From Akkermansia sp. (lineage in GTDB: Bacteria > Verrucomicrobiota > Verrucomicrobiia > Verrucomicrobiales > Akkermansiaceae), in the NCBI GenBank assembly GCA_017558555.1, contig JAFYUJ010000032.1, forward strand, positions 1 to 64,000: DNA of 64,000 nt, given 5' to 3'. Of this stretch, positions 25,240 to 33,415 are shown one piece after another. Both the position numbers and the translations under genes were made by a program. The stretch's first letter is position 1, and every line of letters starts with the position of its first letter. The notes beneath the pieces are model-generated. The model did no database searches. It worked only from the letters and a program-made list of their open reading frames with translations, and was not told the DNA's origin.

Positions 25240-25779
25240 ATGTCTCGAGTAGGTAAGAAAAATATCGCTATTCCCGCTGGCGTGACCGTCACCATCAATG
25301 GTGGCAGCGTGAGCGTCAAGGGTGGTAAGGGTGAGCTTAGCTGGACGATGCCCGAGGGCATCACCGCAGCTGTGGACGGCGCTGTGCTCACCGTGAGCCG
25401 CGCTGATGAATCCCGCAAGCTTCGCGCTCTTCATGGCACCAACCGCTCCCTCCTCGCCAACATGGTTGAGGGTGTTTCCAAGGGCTTCATCAAGGAGCTG
25501 GAAATTGTGGGCGTGGGTTTCAAGGCCGCTGTTAAAGGCAAGGCTCTGGACCTGGCATTGGGCAAGTCTCACCCCATCCTTCACCCCATCCCCGAGGGCG
25601 TGACCGTCACGGTGACCGACAACACGAAGGTCAAGGTGGAAGGTATCGACAAGCAGATCGTTGGCCAGTTCGCCGCCGAAGTGCGTGGCTACTATCCGCC
25701 GGAGCCCTACAAGGGCAAGGGTATTCACTATGTTGGTGAGTACATCCGCCGCAAGGAAGGCAAGAGCGTTGGCAAGTAA
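25240..25779 (+). CDS. rplF: 50S ribosomal protein L6
   Basis: A 179-residue L6 with the duplicated fold of the family. Marks are MSRVGKKNIAIPAGV at the N-terminus, GVSKGFIKELEIVGVGFKA near 80, and EVRGYYPPEPYKGKGIHYVGE near the C-terminus. It sits near the sarcin-ricin loop and the factor-binding site. The 30-nt upstream gap is A/T-rich without a Shine-Dalgarno. Confidence 0.97.
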   Translation: MSRVGKKNIAIPAGVTVTINGGSVSVKGGKGELSWTMPEGITAAVDGAVLTVSRADESRKLRALHGTNRSLLANMVEGVSKGFIKELEIVGVGFKAAVKGKALDLALGKSHPILHPIPEGVTVTVTDNTKVKVEGIDKQIVGQFAAEVRGYYPPEPYKGKGIHYVGEYIRRKEGKSVGK

Positions 25780-25814
25780 TCATCTCATCAAACCCTTAGA
25801 AAGTTTACTAGAAT

Positions 25815-26165
25815 ATGAGCACTATCAATCGCAAAGCCATCCGCAGCCGTATTCATGCGCGTATCCGCAAGAAGCTCTCCGGTACGCCTGAACGCCCTCG
25901 TCTGGCCGTTAATTTCTCCAATCAGCACGTGTACGCACAGGTTATTGATGACACCACCGGTGTTACCATCTGCTCCGCTTGCACGAAGAACGTGGACATG
26001 AAGAAGGCAAACCTGGAATCCGCCGCCAAGGTGGGTGCTCTGGTTGCTGAGCGTGCCCTGGCCGCCGGTATCACTGAAGTCGTGTTCGACCGCGGTGGTT
26101 TCCTCTATCACGGGAAGGTGAAGTCCCTGGCTGACGCCGCCCGCGAAGCTGGTCTGAAATTCTAA
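25815..26165 (+). CDS. rplR: 50S ribosomal protein L18
   Basis: A 116-residue L18 that binds 5S rRNA together with L5. The N-terminal basic [23 protein letters not shown] and the C-terminal [26 protein letters not shown] are family hallmarks. It lies between L6 and S5 as in most bacteria. Confidence 0.97.
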   Translation: MSTINRKAIRSRIHARIRKKLSGTPERPRLAVNFSNQHVYAQVIDDTTGVTICSACTKNVDMKKANLESAAKVGALVAERALAAGITEVVFDRGGFLYHGKVKSLADAAREAGLKF

Positions 26166-26183
26166 AGAAGAAAGGTCATATCA

Positions 26184-26816
26184 ATGAACACAGAAGAAAC
26201 GAAGGCTCAGGCCACAGAGACAACGCAGGCTCCCGCACAGCGTGCTCCTCGCGCTCCCCGTCGTGATGGTGGCGCCCGCGGTTCCCGCGCTCCCCGTCGT
26301 GAGGGTGGTCGCCGCAGCGAGGCTCCCGTTGAGGATGGTCCTCAGCTGATGGAAAAAGTGGTGTACGTGAACCGTTGCGCCAAGGTGGTCAAGGGTGGTC
26401 GCCGCTTCTCCTTCTCCGCTCTCATCGTGGTGGGCGACCAGAAGGGTAAGGTTGGCTACGGCTTCGGCAAGGCCAACGAAGTGTCCGACGCTATCCGCAA
26501 GGGCACCGAGGCTGCCAAGCGTGCCATGAAGAACGTGGTTGTGGTCAACGAGACCATCCCCCACGAGACCTACACCGAATTCGGTGGCGCCAAGATTGTT
26601 CTCAAGCCCGCTACTCCCGGTACCGGTCTTGTGGCTGGCGCCAAGGTGCGTTCCGTGCTGGAAGCCGCCGGTGTTACCAACGTCATCGCCAAGTCCCTTG
26701 GTTCCGCCAATGCTGCTAACGTGGTGAAGGCCACCATGCAGGCCATGCTTTCCATGCGCACTGCTGATCAGGTCCTCTCCGCCCGCGGCAAGAAGAAGAA
26801 GGACGCTTCCGTCTGA
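26184..26816 (+). CDS. rpsE: 30S ribosomal protein S5 with a long basic N-terminal extension
   Basis: A 210-residue S5, which controls decoding accuracy at the mRNA entry side. The S5 core starts at about residue 56 ([22 protein letters not shown]) and holds the [13 protein letters not shown] and [16 protein letters not shown] blocks. The first 50 residues are a low-complexity Ala/Pro/Arg/Gly-rich extension (for example [20 protein letters not shown]), absent from E. coli S5. Unlike its neighbours it has a plausible Shine-Dalgarno (AGAAAGG) 10 nt before the ATG. L30 (rpmD), usually next, is missing. Confidence 0.96.
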   Translation: MNTEETKAQATETTQAPAQRAPRAPRRDGGARGSRAPRREGGRRSEAPVEDGPQLMEKVVYVNRCAKVVKGGRRFSFSALIVVGDQKGKVGYGFGKANEVSDAIRKGTEAAKRAMKNVVVVNETIPHETYTEFGGAKIVLKPATPGTGLVAGAKVRSVLEAAGVTNVIAKSLGSANAANVVKATMQAMLSMRTADQVLSARGKKKKDASV

Positions 26817-26846
26817 GATTAACCCTTAAAACATAGATTAAACATC

Positions 26847-27308
26847 ATGTTGACACTTCACACACTTCAGCCCAATCCCGGCGCCAAGCATCGCAAGAAG
26901 CGCCTCGGGTGCGGTGAAAGCTCCGGTCTGGGTAAGACCTGCGGTAAGGGCAACAAGGGCCAGAAGGCTCGTTCCGGTGGCTCCATCCGTCCCGGCTTTG
27001 AAGGTGGCCAGATGCCCCTTCATCGCCGTCTGCCCAAGAAGGGCTTCAACAACGCCCGCTTCCAGGCCAACATCGCCATCATCAACCTGTGCCAGCTCGA
27101 GGCTTTCTTTGAAGCCGGCGCTACGGTGACCGAGAACGAGCTTCGCGCTACCGGTCTCGTCAAGGGCAACTGCGATGCCGTTAAGCTTCTGGGCAACGGC
27201 ACGCTGACCAAGGCTCTCAACGTCACGGTCGACTTCGCCAGCAAGAGCGTTGCTGAGAAGATTGCAGCCGTTGGCGGCACCCTCACGGTGCTGAGCGCCA
27301 ATGCCTGA
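26847..27308 (+). CDS. rplO: 50S ribosomal protein L15
   Basis: A 153-residue L15. The N-terminal [29 protein letters not shown] block is the usual Gly/Lys/Arg-rich arm, and [19 protein letters not shown] is a strong signature. It starts 30 nt after S5, without L30 in between, and is followed by an unusually long gap before secY. Confidence 0.96.
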   Translation: MLTLHTLQPNPGAKHRKKRLGCGESSGLGKTCGKGNKGQKARSGGSIRPGFEGGQMPLHRRLPKKGFNNARFQANIAIINLCQLEAFFEAGATVTENELRATGLVKGNCDAVKLLGNGTLTKALNVTVDFASKSVAEKIAAVGGTLTVLSANA

Positions 27309-27548
27309 TGACTACCTGCCCGAAAGGGTACAGTAGTTACATCAGTACAACAATTCAAACACAGAGCCGGGTGGTGCAGTGCCACCCGGCGCCTGTGTGG
27401 GAACGGGAAGGGATAAAACGCCACCCGAAACGAGCCCGAATATGAGCAAACAGCAAGGACAGACGCCAGGCACATAATGCCCCGTGCAGGCACCTCGCCA
27501 TGCCGCCCCACACCACTGCATTTTCATTTTCACAAAACATCAGGTAAC
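27309..27548 (+). promoter_or_regulatory. 240-nt structured leader between L15 and secY
   Basis: No real gene fits here. A perfect 9-bp hairpin GCCGGGTGG/CCACCCGGC lies at 27366-27374 and 27382-27390, and a further CCACCC copy lies near 27422-27427. A very short frame (ATGAGCAAACAG, 11 codons) begins near 27442 but has no other support. The stretch probably sets the expression of secY separately from the ribosomal proteins. The mechanism is unknown. Confidence 0.4.
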
Positions 27549-29027
27549 ATGATATCCGCATTTGCTAATAGCATGAAGGTACCGGAGCTCCGGAGCCGTA
27601 TCCTCTTCACCCTTGCCATGATTGTCATCGTGCGCTTGGGTGTTCATTTGCCCCTGCCGGGCGTGGATGTGCAGGCCCTCTCCGACTACATGGCCAAGGC
27701 CAGTCAGGACAGCGACAGCCCCTTGGCGGCTCTCGGCGCCATCCTCACCATTTTCTCCGGTGGCGGTTTGCAGCAGTGCGGCATTTTTGCTCTGGGTATC
27801 ATGCCCTACATTTCCGCTTCCATTATGACCCAGCTTATGGGTGCTGTCATTCCCTCCTGGCAGAAGATGCTGCGTGAGGAAGGCGGCCGCCAGAAGATGA
27901 CCCGCTACACGCGTATCATCGCCATCATCATAGCTGTGGTACAGGGCTACCTGCTTACGCAATCTCTGCGCAACCCCGAGATGATCGGCCTTTCCGGTCT
28001 GGGTGATTTGGTGATGAACCCCGGTTGGGTCTTCACGCTTTCCACCATTTTCATCATTGTGACGGGTACCATGTTCCTCATGTGGATTGGTGACCAGATT
28101 ACCGAGCGCGGGGTGGGCAATGGTGTATCCCTCATCATTTCCGTGAACATCATTCATGCTCTCCCCGGTGCATTCTCCATTGCCTGGAAGACTTGCGTGA
28201 TGAATGGTACCGAAATCAACCCCCTGGGTTCTCTCGGCATGGTGGCTCTCATCGCCTTCATGGTGCTGGTGGTAGCCCTGGTGGTGACGGTGACGCAGGC
28301 TCAGCGCCGCATCCCCGTGCAGTATGCCAAGCGCGTGATTGGCCGCGGCAAGATTGCCCAGGGCGGCACGCAGTATCTGCCCCTCAAGTTGAACTATTCC
28401 GGCGTGATGCCCGTTATCTTTGCCACCGCAATTCTGGCTCTTCCCCAGTTGCTGGTTGCTCAGATTTTCTCCGCTGACAGCGTGGTGCATTCCATCGTGG
28501 CTGCATGTCTTTCCGTGAATGACATCTGGTACTACCTCATCTCTGCTGCCATGATTTACTTCTTCTCTTACTTCTGGGTGGCTACCATGTTCCATCCCCA
28601 GCAGATTTCAGAGGATCTGAAGCGTACCGGCGGCTACATCCCCGGCGTGCGTCCCGGTGTCCCCACCGCCACCTTCCTGGATCAGACCATGTCCCGCCTG
28701 ACCTTCGCCGGTTCTCTGTTCCTGACGCTGATTTACTTCTTGCCCTGTCTGCTTTCTGTCTGGGGGACGCTGCCCATGGTGGTGACCCAGTTCTTTGGCG
28801 GTACCTCCCTCCTCATTCTCGTGGGTGTACTGCTTGACATGATGCGCCAGGTAGAAGCAACCCTGCTGCAGAAGAACTACGACGGCTTCATGAAGAAGGG
28901 GCGCGTGCGTGGCAAGTACAGCCACCTGCAGGGTACCGGCGCTGCTGCCGAGGGCAAGGGCCTGGTCATCCTCTGGATTATCATCGCCATCTTCGTGCTG
29001 ACAGGCGCCATCATCATGGCCAGCTGA
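27549..29027 (+). CDS. secY: Protein translocase subunit SecY
   Basis: A 492-residue channel of the Sec translocon with ten hydrophobic helices. Marks are the N-terminal VPELRSRILFTLAMIVIVRLGVHLPLPGVD, FALGIMPYISASIMTQL (helix 2), ITERGVGNGVSLII, and AQRRIPVQYAKR in the cytosolic loop. It is longer than E. coli SecY (443) owing to extended loops near residues 290-330. The ATG at 27549 begins the conserved N-terminus, with AGGT five nt upstream. It ends the reduced spc operon; neither adk nor map follows. Confidence 0.97.
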   Translation: MISAFANSMKVPELRSRILFTLAMIVIVRLGVHLPLPGVDVQALSDYMAKASQDSDSPLAALGAILTIFSGGGLQQCGIFALGIMPYISASIMTQLMGAVIPSWQKMLREEGGRQKMTRYTRIIAIIIAVVQGYLLTQSLRNPEMIGLSGLGDLVMNPGWVFTLSTIFIIVTGTMFLMWIGDQITERGVGNGVSLIISVNIIHALPGAFSIAWKTCVMNGTEINPLGSLGMVALIAFMVLVVALVVTVTQAQRRIPVQYAKRVIGRGKIAQGGTQYLPLKLNYSGVMPVIFATAILALPQLLVAQIFSADSVVHSIVAACLSVNDIWYYLISAAMIYFFSYFWVATMFHPQQISEDLKRTGGYIPGVRPGVPTATFLDQTMSRLTFAGSLFLTLIYFLPCLLSVWGTLPMVVTQFFGGTSLLILVGVLLDMMRQVEATLLQKNYDGFMKKGRVRGKYSHLQGTGAAAEGKGLVILWIIIAIFVLTGAIIMAS

Positions 29028-29051
29028 TAAGCCCAGCCACATCTTTCCTGC

Positions 29052-29090
29052 AACCGCGCCGGTTTCTTACTGGGCGCGGTTGCTCTTTAT
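29052..29090 (+). terminator. Putative terminator after secY
   Basis: A 9-bp stem AACCGCGCC (29052-29060) pairs with GGCGCGGTT (29073-29081), followed by the moderately T-rich GCTCTTTATTC. It may serve both secY and the convergent DUF2752 gene. Confidence 0.65.
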
Positions 29091-29474
29091 TCAAAGGGGA
29101 CGCAACAGCTCGCAGAGCGGACAGGGGAGGTTGCGCAAAAGGGTGAAGAGTGCGATGATGGCTATACCGCCCCACAGCAGCCCGTTAAAGAGCTTGTTAC
29201 CCTTGATGAGGGTGAGCGCTGCTAACCACACAAAACCGGGCAGCAAGAGCAGATTCTGACGCAGGGAAAGGGCAAAATCCCCGTGCAGGAGGGCGCGCAG
29301 AGCGCGGGTGGTGCCACACCCCGGGCAGAGCAGGCCGGTCAGGCGGTGAATGTGGCATTCCGGTAATGGCAGCAGGCCCTCCGGCAACAGCGAAAGGGCT
29401 ACGCATACGCATAGCCCTCCGATGATAAGATAAGTGATGGGTTTCATCATGTGGCTGCCACCGGGAGCCATCAT
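29091..29474 (-). CDS. DUF2752-family membrane protein
   Basis: A 127-residue protein with three hydrophobic helices and the DUF2752 hallmark CPGCGTTRAL (about 50-59) after the first helix. A second Cys pair, CPLCELL, lies at the C-terminus. Members are small integral membrane proteins of unknown function. The ATG at 29474 overlaps the stop of the upstream gene (TAATG), which supports this start; a further ATG lies at 29450. It is probably co-transcribed with the DUF4190-like gene. Confidence 0.82.
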   Translation of the reverse strand: MMAPGGSHMMKPITYLIIGGLCVCVALSLLPEGLLPLPECHIHRLTGLLCPGCGTTRALRALLHGDFALSLRQNLLLLPGFVWLAALTLIKGNKLFNGLLWGGIAIIALFTLLRNLPCPLCELLRPL

Positions 29475-29749
29475 TACATTTGTGTTTGGATGAGCTCAAG
29501 CATTTCCTGCATTTCCGGGCTCACTGCTGTAAAGATGACGTTCAGGACAATACTTGCAGCGCCAATAATCAGACCAATGAGGGACATAATCCAGCCATTA
29601 CTGCCTTGCTTGTATTTATTCAAGCCAATAATACCCAGAATGACGCCGACAGGAGCGCAGCAAAGAATACCCATGACAAGAGCCCAGATGGCCAGTGCGT
29701 TGGAGCTTTGTTCGTTGCCGGGAAGAGAAGATGCAGAGTTTGTGTCCAT
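29474..29749 (-). CDS. DUF4190-like small membrane protein
   Basis: A 91-residue protein. After a polar N-terminus come two membrane helices: ALAIWALVMGILCCAPVGVILGIIGL, ending in the short NKYKQGSNGW turn, then MSLIGLIIGAASIVLNVIF. This is the DUF4190 layout, in which a Gly-rich first helix with a Cys/Pro turn is typical. Function unknown. It is translationally coupled to the DUF2752 gene, and such pairs often occur among envelope proteins. Confidence 0.75.
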   Translation of the reverse strand: MDTNSASSLPGNEQSSNALAIWALVMGILCCAPVGVILGIIGLNKYKQGSNGWIMSLIGLIIGAASIVLNVIFTAVSPEMQEMLELIQTQM

Positions 29750-29916
29750 GTGTTGTATGTGGTTGAGGTCCTGGCGTCAGGATATCAGTATATTTCTCTT
29801 TTGTCGAGTTAAATGATGATTTTTGAAGGCCGCAAACTCTTCTCTGGCTGAAAGTATTGACCCACCAGGCATAATGACTTCGGGGGCATTGGAGCTTAAT
29901 CTCAAGCCTTTTTTGG

Positions 29917-29946
29917 TTGCGGTGTATGAGATGAGTATGGTATATT
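29917..29946 (+). promoter_or_regulatory. Promoter of the metalloprotease gene, probably leaderless
   Basis: TTGCGG (29917-29922) and TATATT (29941-29946) are 18 bp apart. The ATG at 29955 follows the -10 box by 8 nt. Confidence 0.6.
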
Positions 29947-29954
29947 ACCGCCGT

Positions 29955-32900
29955 ATGGAGACTCGATTTGTTTTACCCGTTCGCGCGCTCATGGCCATAT
30001 TGGCCATGACTTGCGGCGCTGTGGCCGCGGCACAAGAGAATGATTTTGATGCCCTCAAAGCGCATTGGAGCTTTGATGAAGGGCGCGATTGGCACAACAT
30101 GCCGATGCCACTGAAGTGCGATGCTAACAGCACCATGGAACTGAGCGGTAAGAGCGATGATTTACTGCTGAATGAAAAGATGGTGGCCGATGACGGGGCA
30201 TGGATTTCCGGGCGTCAGTGGTCCGGTATAGCGCCCGGACGCGTGCTTACAACCACGAAGGAACTGCATTGGCTCAATGGCTCGATGACCTTCTCATACT
30301 GGACCCGCCTGAGTGGTGCTCCGAACAAGCGTGGCGTGGTCGGCTCGAACTACACAGCACTGTGGGGTGTAATGAACGACAAAGGCCAGGTAGGCCTGCG
30401 CTATCAGGGGCGCAACATCGTGGTGTCGCCTCTGCCCATTACCGACCGGGACTGGCACCACATCGTCTTCACTCGCGATGCCACGACGGGCAAGGTTGTG
30501 TTGTACATCGATAGCAAGGAAGTAGCCACCGGCACGACTCCTGCGGGCCCGCTCAAGGGCAAGTTTGAGTCTATCGCCACCAACAACGCATCCTTGGACC
30601 AAGTTCATATTTTTGACAAGCCGGTATCCGCAGCCACGGTGGCCGTGTTGTATGATAACCACGCACCTCAGGTGTTTGATCAGTCTCATTTGGTGGAGAC
30701 CTCCCGGCCCTCGGTGACGGGGAGTATCCTGCACCGCTTCACGTATGATGTAGACCAGGACAAGATGCGTGTGGCCTCTTTTACCCAGCCTGATTGTGGC
30801 AAGGTGGAGAGCAACGGCGATGGTTCATTCACCTACACGCCCGACGAAGCCTTTGCCCGTACGGGCAAGACATCTTTTGATGTAGTGGTGACGGATGGGC
30901 GCGGCGGCTACACCAAGGCGACCATGCACCTGCATGATAGTCGCTATGAGGTAGCACCGCCCGTGCGCGAGTTCTGCTACACGGGACCCTTGCCGGAGTT
31001 TACCCCTGGTGCCGGTAAGCAGCAGAGACACCGCAACCCTATGGCTATCTATACCAAAGGCCCCAAGGCGGATTTGCTCATCCAGGCTGATTCACGCCTG
31101 TGGTACAGCGTCAATGAATCCACGCGGGGTAAGCTTCTTTTTGCGGAGCCTCAAGTGTTGCGCACCACAGCCCGGGCTGAGTGTGAAACAGATGGAGCTG
31201 CTGTATTGGAAGACAACAAAATCATCATCCGCAAGCCGGATGGCACGCTGGTGCAGGCTTACGTGCTGGGGCAAGATGTACCCGCACTGGAAATAGGCTC
31301 CTCGGTGAAGGACACCACCGGGGCGGATATGAAACTGCCGGTGCGCCACTTCGCGCTGCTGGATTATGACAATGATGGCACCCCGGATTTGGTGGCAGGC
31401 TACAACGATGGGCTGTATTACTTCAAAGGCTCGGCAGAACATTACACCATTGAAGGGGGCGTGAAAAAGATTCGCCACATCAGCTTTGCCCCGGAGAAGC
31501 AGGTGATTTACCGCCGCTCCTATAACATTGCCCCCGGTGTGGGTGATTTGAACAACGATGGCCGCACTGATTTGTTGCATGGCATCAACTGGGGCACCCT
31601 GCATGCCTGGATGAATGAAGCCGCTAAGGATAACATTGGTCAGGGGGCATACATGGAAGTGATGCTGGAGAACCAGCCCAAAGAAAAGTTTGTGCGCGAC
31701 CTCAACGGTGCCCACGTGACGGTGGCCGATTTTGATGGTGATGGTACACCTGATATGGTGCTGGGTGGCAACGCCGGGCGCGAGTTGGTGGGTGCTCTGG
31801 GGGTGAACCCCGACAGCTGGGCCGGCAACCTCTCCCGCATAGAAAAAGAACTCTACGATGGGCATGAGAAAGACTTAGGTAAGATACTGGAAGAGGATGA
31901 GCAGAAGGGGCTCAAGCGCTATCGCCAGCTGATGACCGGCTGGATTCGCTGGGCTGTGGCTCAAAATACACCTGCCCGCCGCCAGACAGCCTGGTATATG
32001 CTGGCTGCGCATGTGAAGAAGTACCCCTTCTTGCAGCGTGGTGTGTTGGAGGAGGCCTGGGTGAAGAGCGAAAAGGGCAAAGTGCTGAGCTATGGTGATA
32101 TGCACCACGTGCCCGGCATTTTCACCATGAATTGGATTGTGTTGCATCGTTTGCTGCCGGATTCTGCAGCTCACCGCGTGGCTGTGGCGGATGCTCTGGG
32201 CCTGACCGGGCTTGATCGCGAGGCCTACCTGGACAAAGGCATGCCTCTGGCAGATAACAACCGCAGCACCGAAGGACAGCTGCGCGCCACTTGGGATACC
32301 CTGCGCTATCACGCTCCCATTCTTTTCCCGGATGACCACATCTCCATCGGTTTGAACTACGGCGATGGCCGCGATGCCATGTGCTACATCTTCGAATCCA
32401 ACAAGAATACCTTCAGCATGGCTGTGGGTAACAATATCGCTGAAATGCACGGCGATATGGTGAAGCTCACGGAGGAGTGCTTCGGCGCCAAGGGAGCCGC
32501 CAGCGGCGATTATTACACTTTTGTGCTGGCCCATGAAGTGTGCCACTCGCTGGACGCCTATGTCCGCAGCCGCGCCAACAAGGATTTGAACCGCCGATGG
32601 GGGGACCAGAACTATTACGCCGCCACCAATGCCGGTACCAACAGTGATATCGTTGCCAACGAAACAGGATGGTGGGATCTCAACCTGACGCAGGAGCGTT
32701 TCAAGCAGCGTGGGCTCTGGGATGGTAAGAAAGAAACCTGGGCTGATACCTGGAAAGCATACTGGCAGAAGAGCCCCTACCGCAACAAGGTGTTCATGCG
32801 TGGTGATATTGATTGGTTCCTCGGTTCGCAACAGGAAACATTGGCCACACAGGCTAATCACCACTGGGCTCGCTCCGAATCTCGTCTCATTGGCGCCATC

Positions 32901-33200
32901 CTGCGCTACTTGCAGGGGTATAAGTCCAACATCAACGAGGTGGTGTTCTATCTGGATGTGCTCTCCGCCGGTCAAAACAAGTTGCCCATGCTCCATCCCT
33001 GGGGCTCCGGCTCTCCCACTCTGGTGAACTTCAACGTGGAATACGCGTGGCTCACTCGCAACGATCAGGGCTACATCACCGATGTCCGTATCGGCGACCG
33101 CCACTATGGCTTTACCATCGATGAAAAGGGGCGCGTCATTGGCCTGCGCACCTACCCCTTTGCGGATAAGATTCAGGCAGCTGCTGCGGCTGTGAAATAA
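29955..33200 (+). CDS. Large secreted putative zinc metalloprotease with LamG and FG-GAP domains
   Basis: A 1081-residue exported protein. The signal peptide ends near residue 26 (AVAAAQ). A LamG/concanavalin-like domain covers about 35-235 (WSFDEG near 38; ITDRDWHHIVFTRD). A cadherin-like or tandem Ig domain follows (about 240-335, SNGDGSFTYTPDEAF). Three FG-GAP/VCBS calcium loops lie near 468 (DYDNDGTPD), 530 (DLNNDGRTD) and 591 (DFDGDGTPD). HEVCH at 860-864 is an HExxH zinc motif, with E903 in NETGWWD as a candidate third ligand, as in gluzincins. Adhesive plus peptidase modules suggest attack on host or mucus glycoproteins, but no known peptidase family is recognised. The start is set by the promoter and signal peptide. 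Confidence 0.8.
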   Translation: METRFVLPVRALMAILAMTCGAVAAAQENDFDALKAHWSFDEGRDWHNMPMPLKCDANSTMELSGKSDDLLLNEKMVADDGAWISGRQWSGIAPGRVLTTTKELHWLNGSMTFSYWTRLSGAPNKRGVVGSNYTALWGVMNDKGQVGLRYQGRNIVVSPLPITDRDWHHIVFTRDATTGKVVLYIDSKEVATGTTPAGPLKGKFESIATNNASLDQVHIFDKPVSAATVAVLYDNHAPQVFDQSHLVETSRPSVTGSILHRFTYDVDQDKMRVASFTQPDCGKVESNGDGSFTYTPDEAFARTGKTSFDVVVTDGRGGYTKATMHLHDSRYEVAPPVREFCYTGPLPEFTPGAGKQQRHRNPMAIYTKGPKADLLIQADSRLWYSVNESTRGKLLFAEPQVLRTTARAECETDGAAVLEDNKIIIRKPDGTLVQAYVLGQDVPALEIGSSVKDTTGADMKLPVRHFALLDYDNDGTPDLVAGYNDGLYYFKGSAEHYTIEGGVKKIRHISFAPEKQVIYRRSYNIAPGVGDLNNDGRTDLLHGINWGTLHAWMNEAAKDNIGQGAYMEVMLENQPKEKFVRDLNGAHVTVADFDGDGTPDMVLGGNAGRELVGALGVNPDSWAGNLSRIEKELYDGHEKDLGKILEEDEQKGLKRYRQLMTGWIRWAVAQNTPARRQTAWYMLAAHVKKYPFLQRGVLEEAWVKSEKGKVLSYGDMHHVPGIFTMNWIVLHRLLPDSAAHRVAVADALGLTGLDREAYLDKGMPLADNNRSTEGQLRATWDTLRYHAPILFPDDHISIGLNYGDGRDAMCYIFESNKNTFSMAVGNNIAEMHGDMVKLTEECFGAKGAASGDYYTFVLAHEVCHSLDAYVRSRANKDLNRRWGDQNYYAATNAGTNSDIVANETGWWDLNLTQERFKQRGLWDGKKETWADTWKAYWQKSPYRNKVFMRGDIDWFLGSQQETLATQANHHWARSESRLIGAILRYLQGYKSNINEVVFYLDVLSAGQNKLPMLHPWGSGSPTLVNFNVEYAWLTRNDQGYITDVRIGDRHYGFTIDEKGRVIGLRTYPFADKIQAAAAAVK

Positions 33201-33224
33201 AAAAGTCCGCCTACCCATGTGGTC

Positions 33225-33259
33225 AACATGCTCCGTGGTTTTCTCGGAGCATGTTTTTT
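33225..33259 (+). terminator. Intrinsic terminator of the metalloprotease gene
   Basis: An 11-bp perfect stem AACATGCTCCG (33225-33235) pairs with CGGAGCATGTT (33245-33255), followed by a run of six T. Confidence 0.93.
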
Positions 33260-33354
33260 CATCAGTTGGGCGCCTGCTTGCATCGGTTTGCTTTGCCCAT
33301 TGCCTCATTGTTGGAGTTATTCATATCTGATAACATCTTGTAGTGGATATAGGC

Positions 33355-33383
33355 TTGATATGTCGTATGTTGTGTGGTAGAAT
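33355..33383 (+). promoter_or_regulatory. Promoter of the single-pass membrane protein gene
   Basis: TTGATA (33355-33360) and TAGAAT (33378-33383) are separated by 17 bp. The ATG follows 33 nt after the -10 box. Confidence 0.7.
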
Positions 33384-33415
33384 ACGTGGCGTTTTAACAA
33401 TCCACCCTATCTGCG

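Noticed and set aside
27442-27477. A short upstream peptide (11 codons) before secY
   Set aside because: It has an ATG and a stop but no ribosome-binding signal or arrest-like sequence. It is kept only as part of the leader description.
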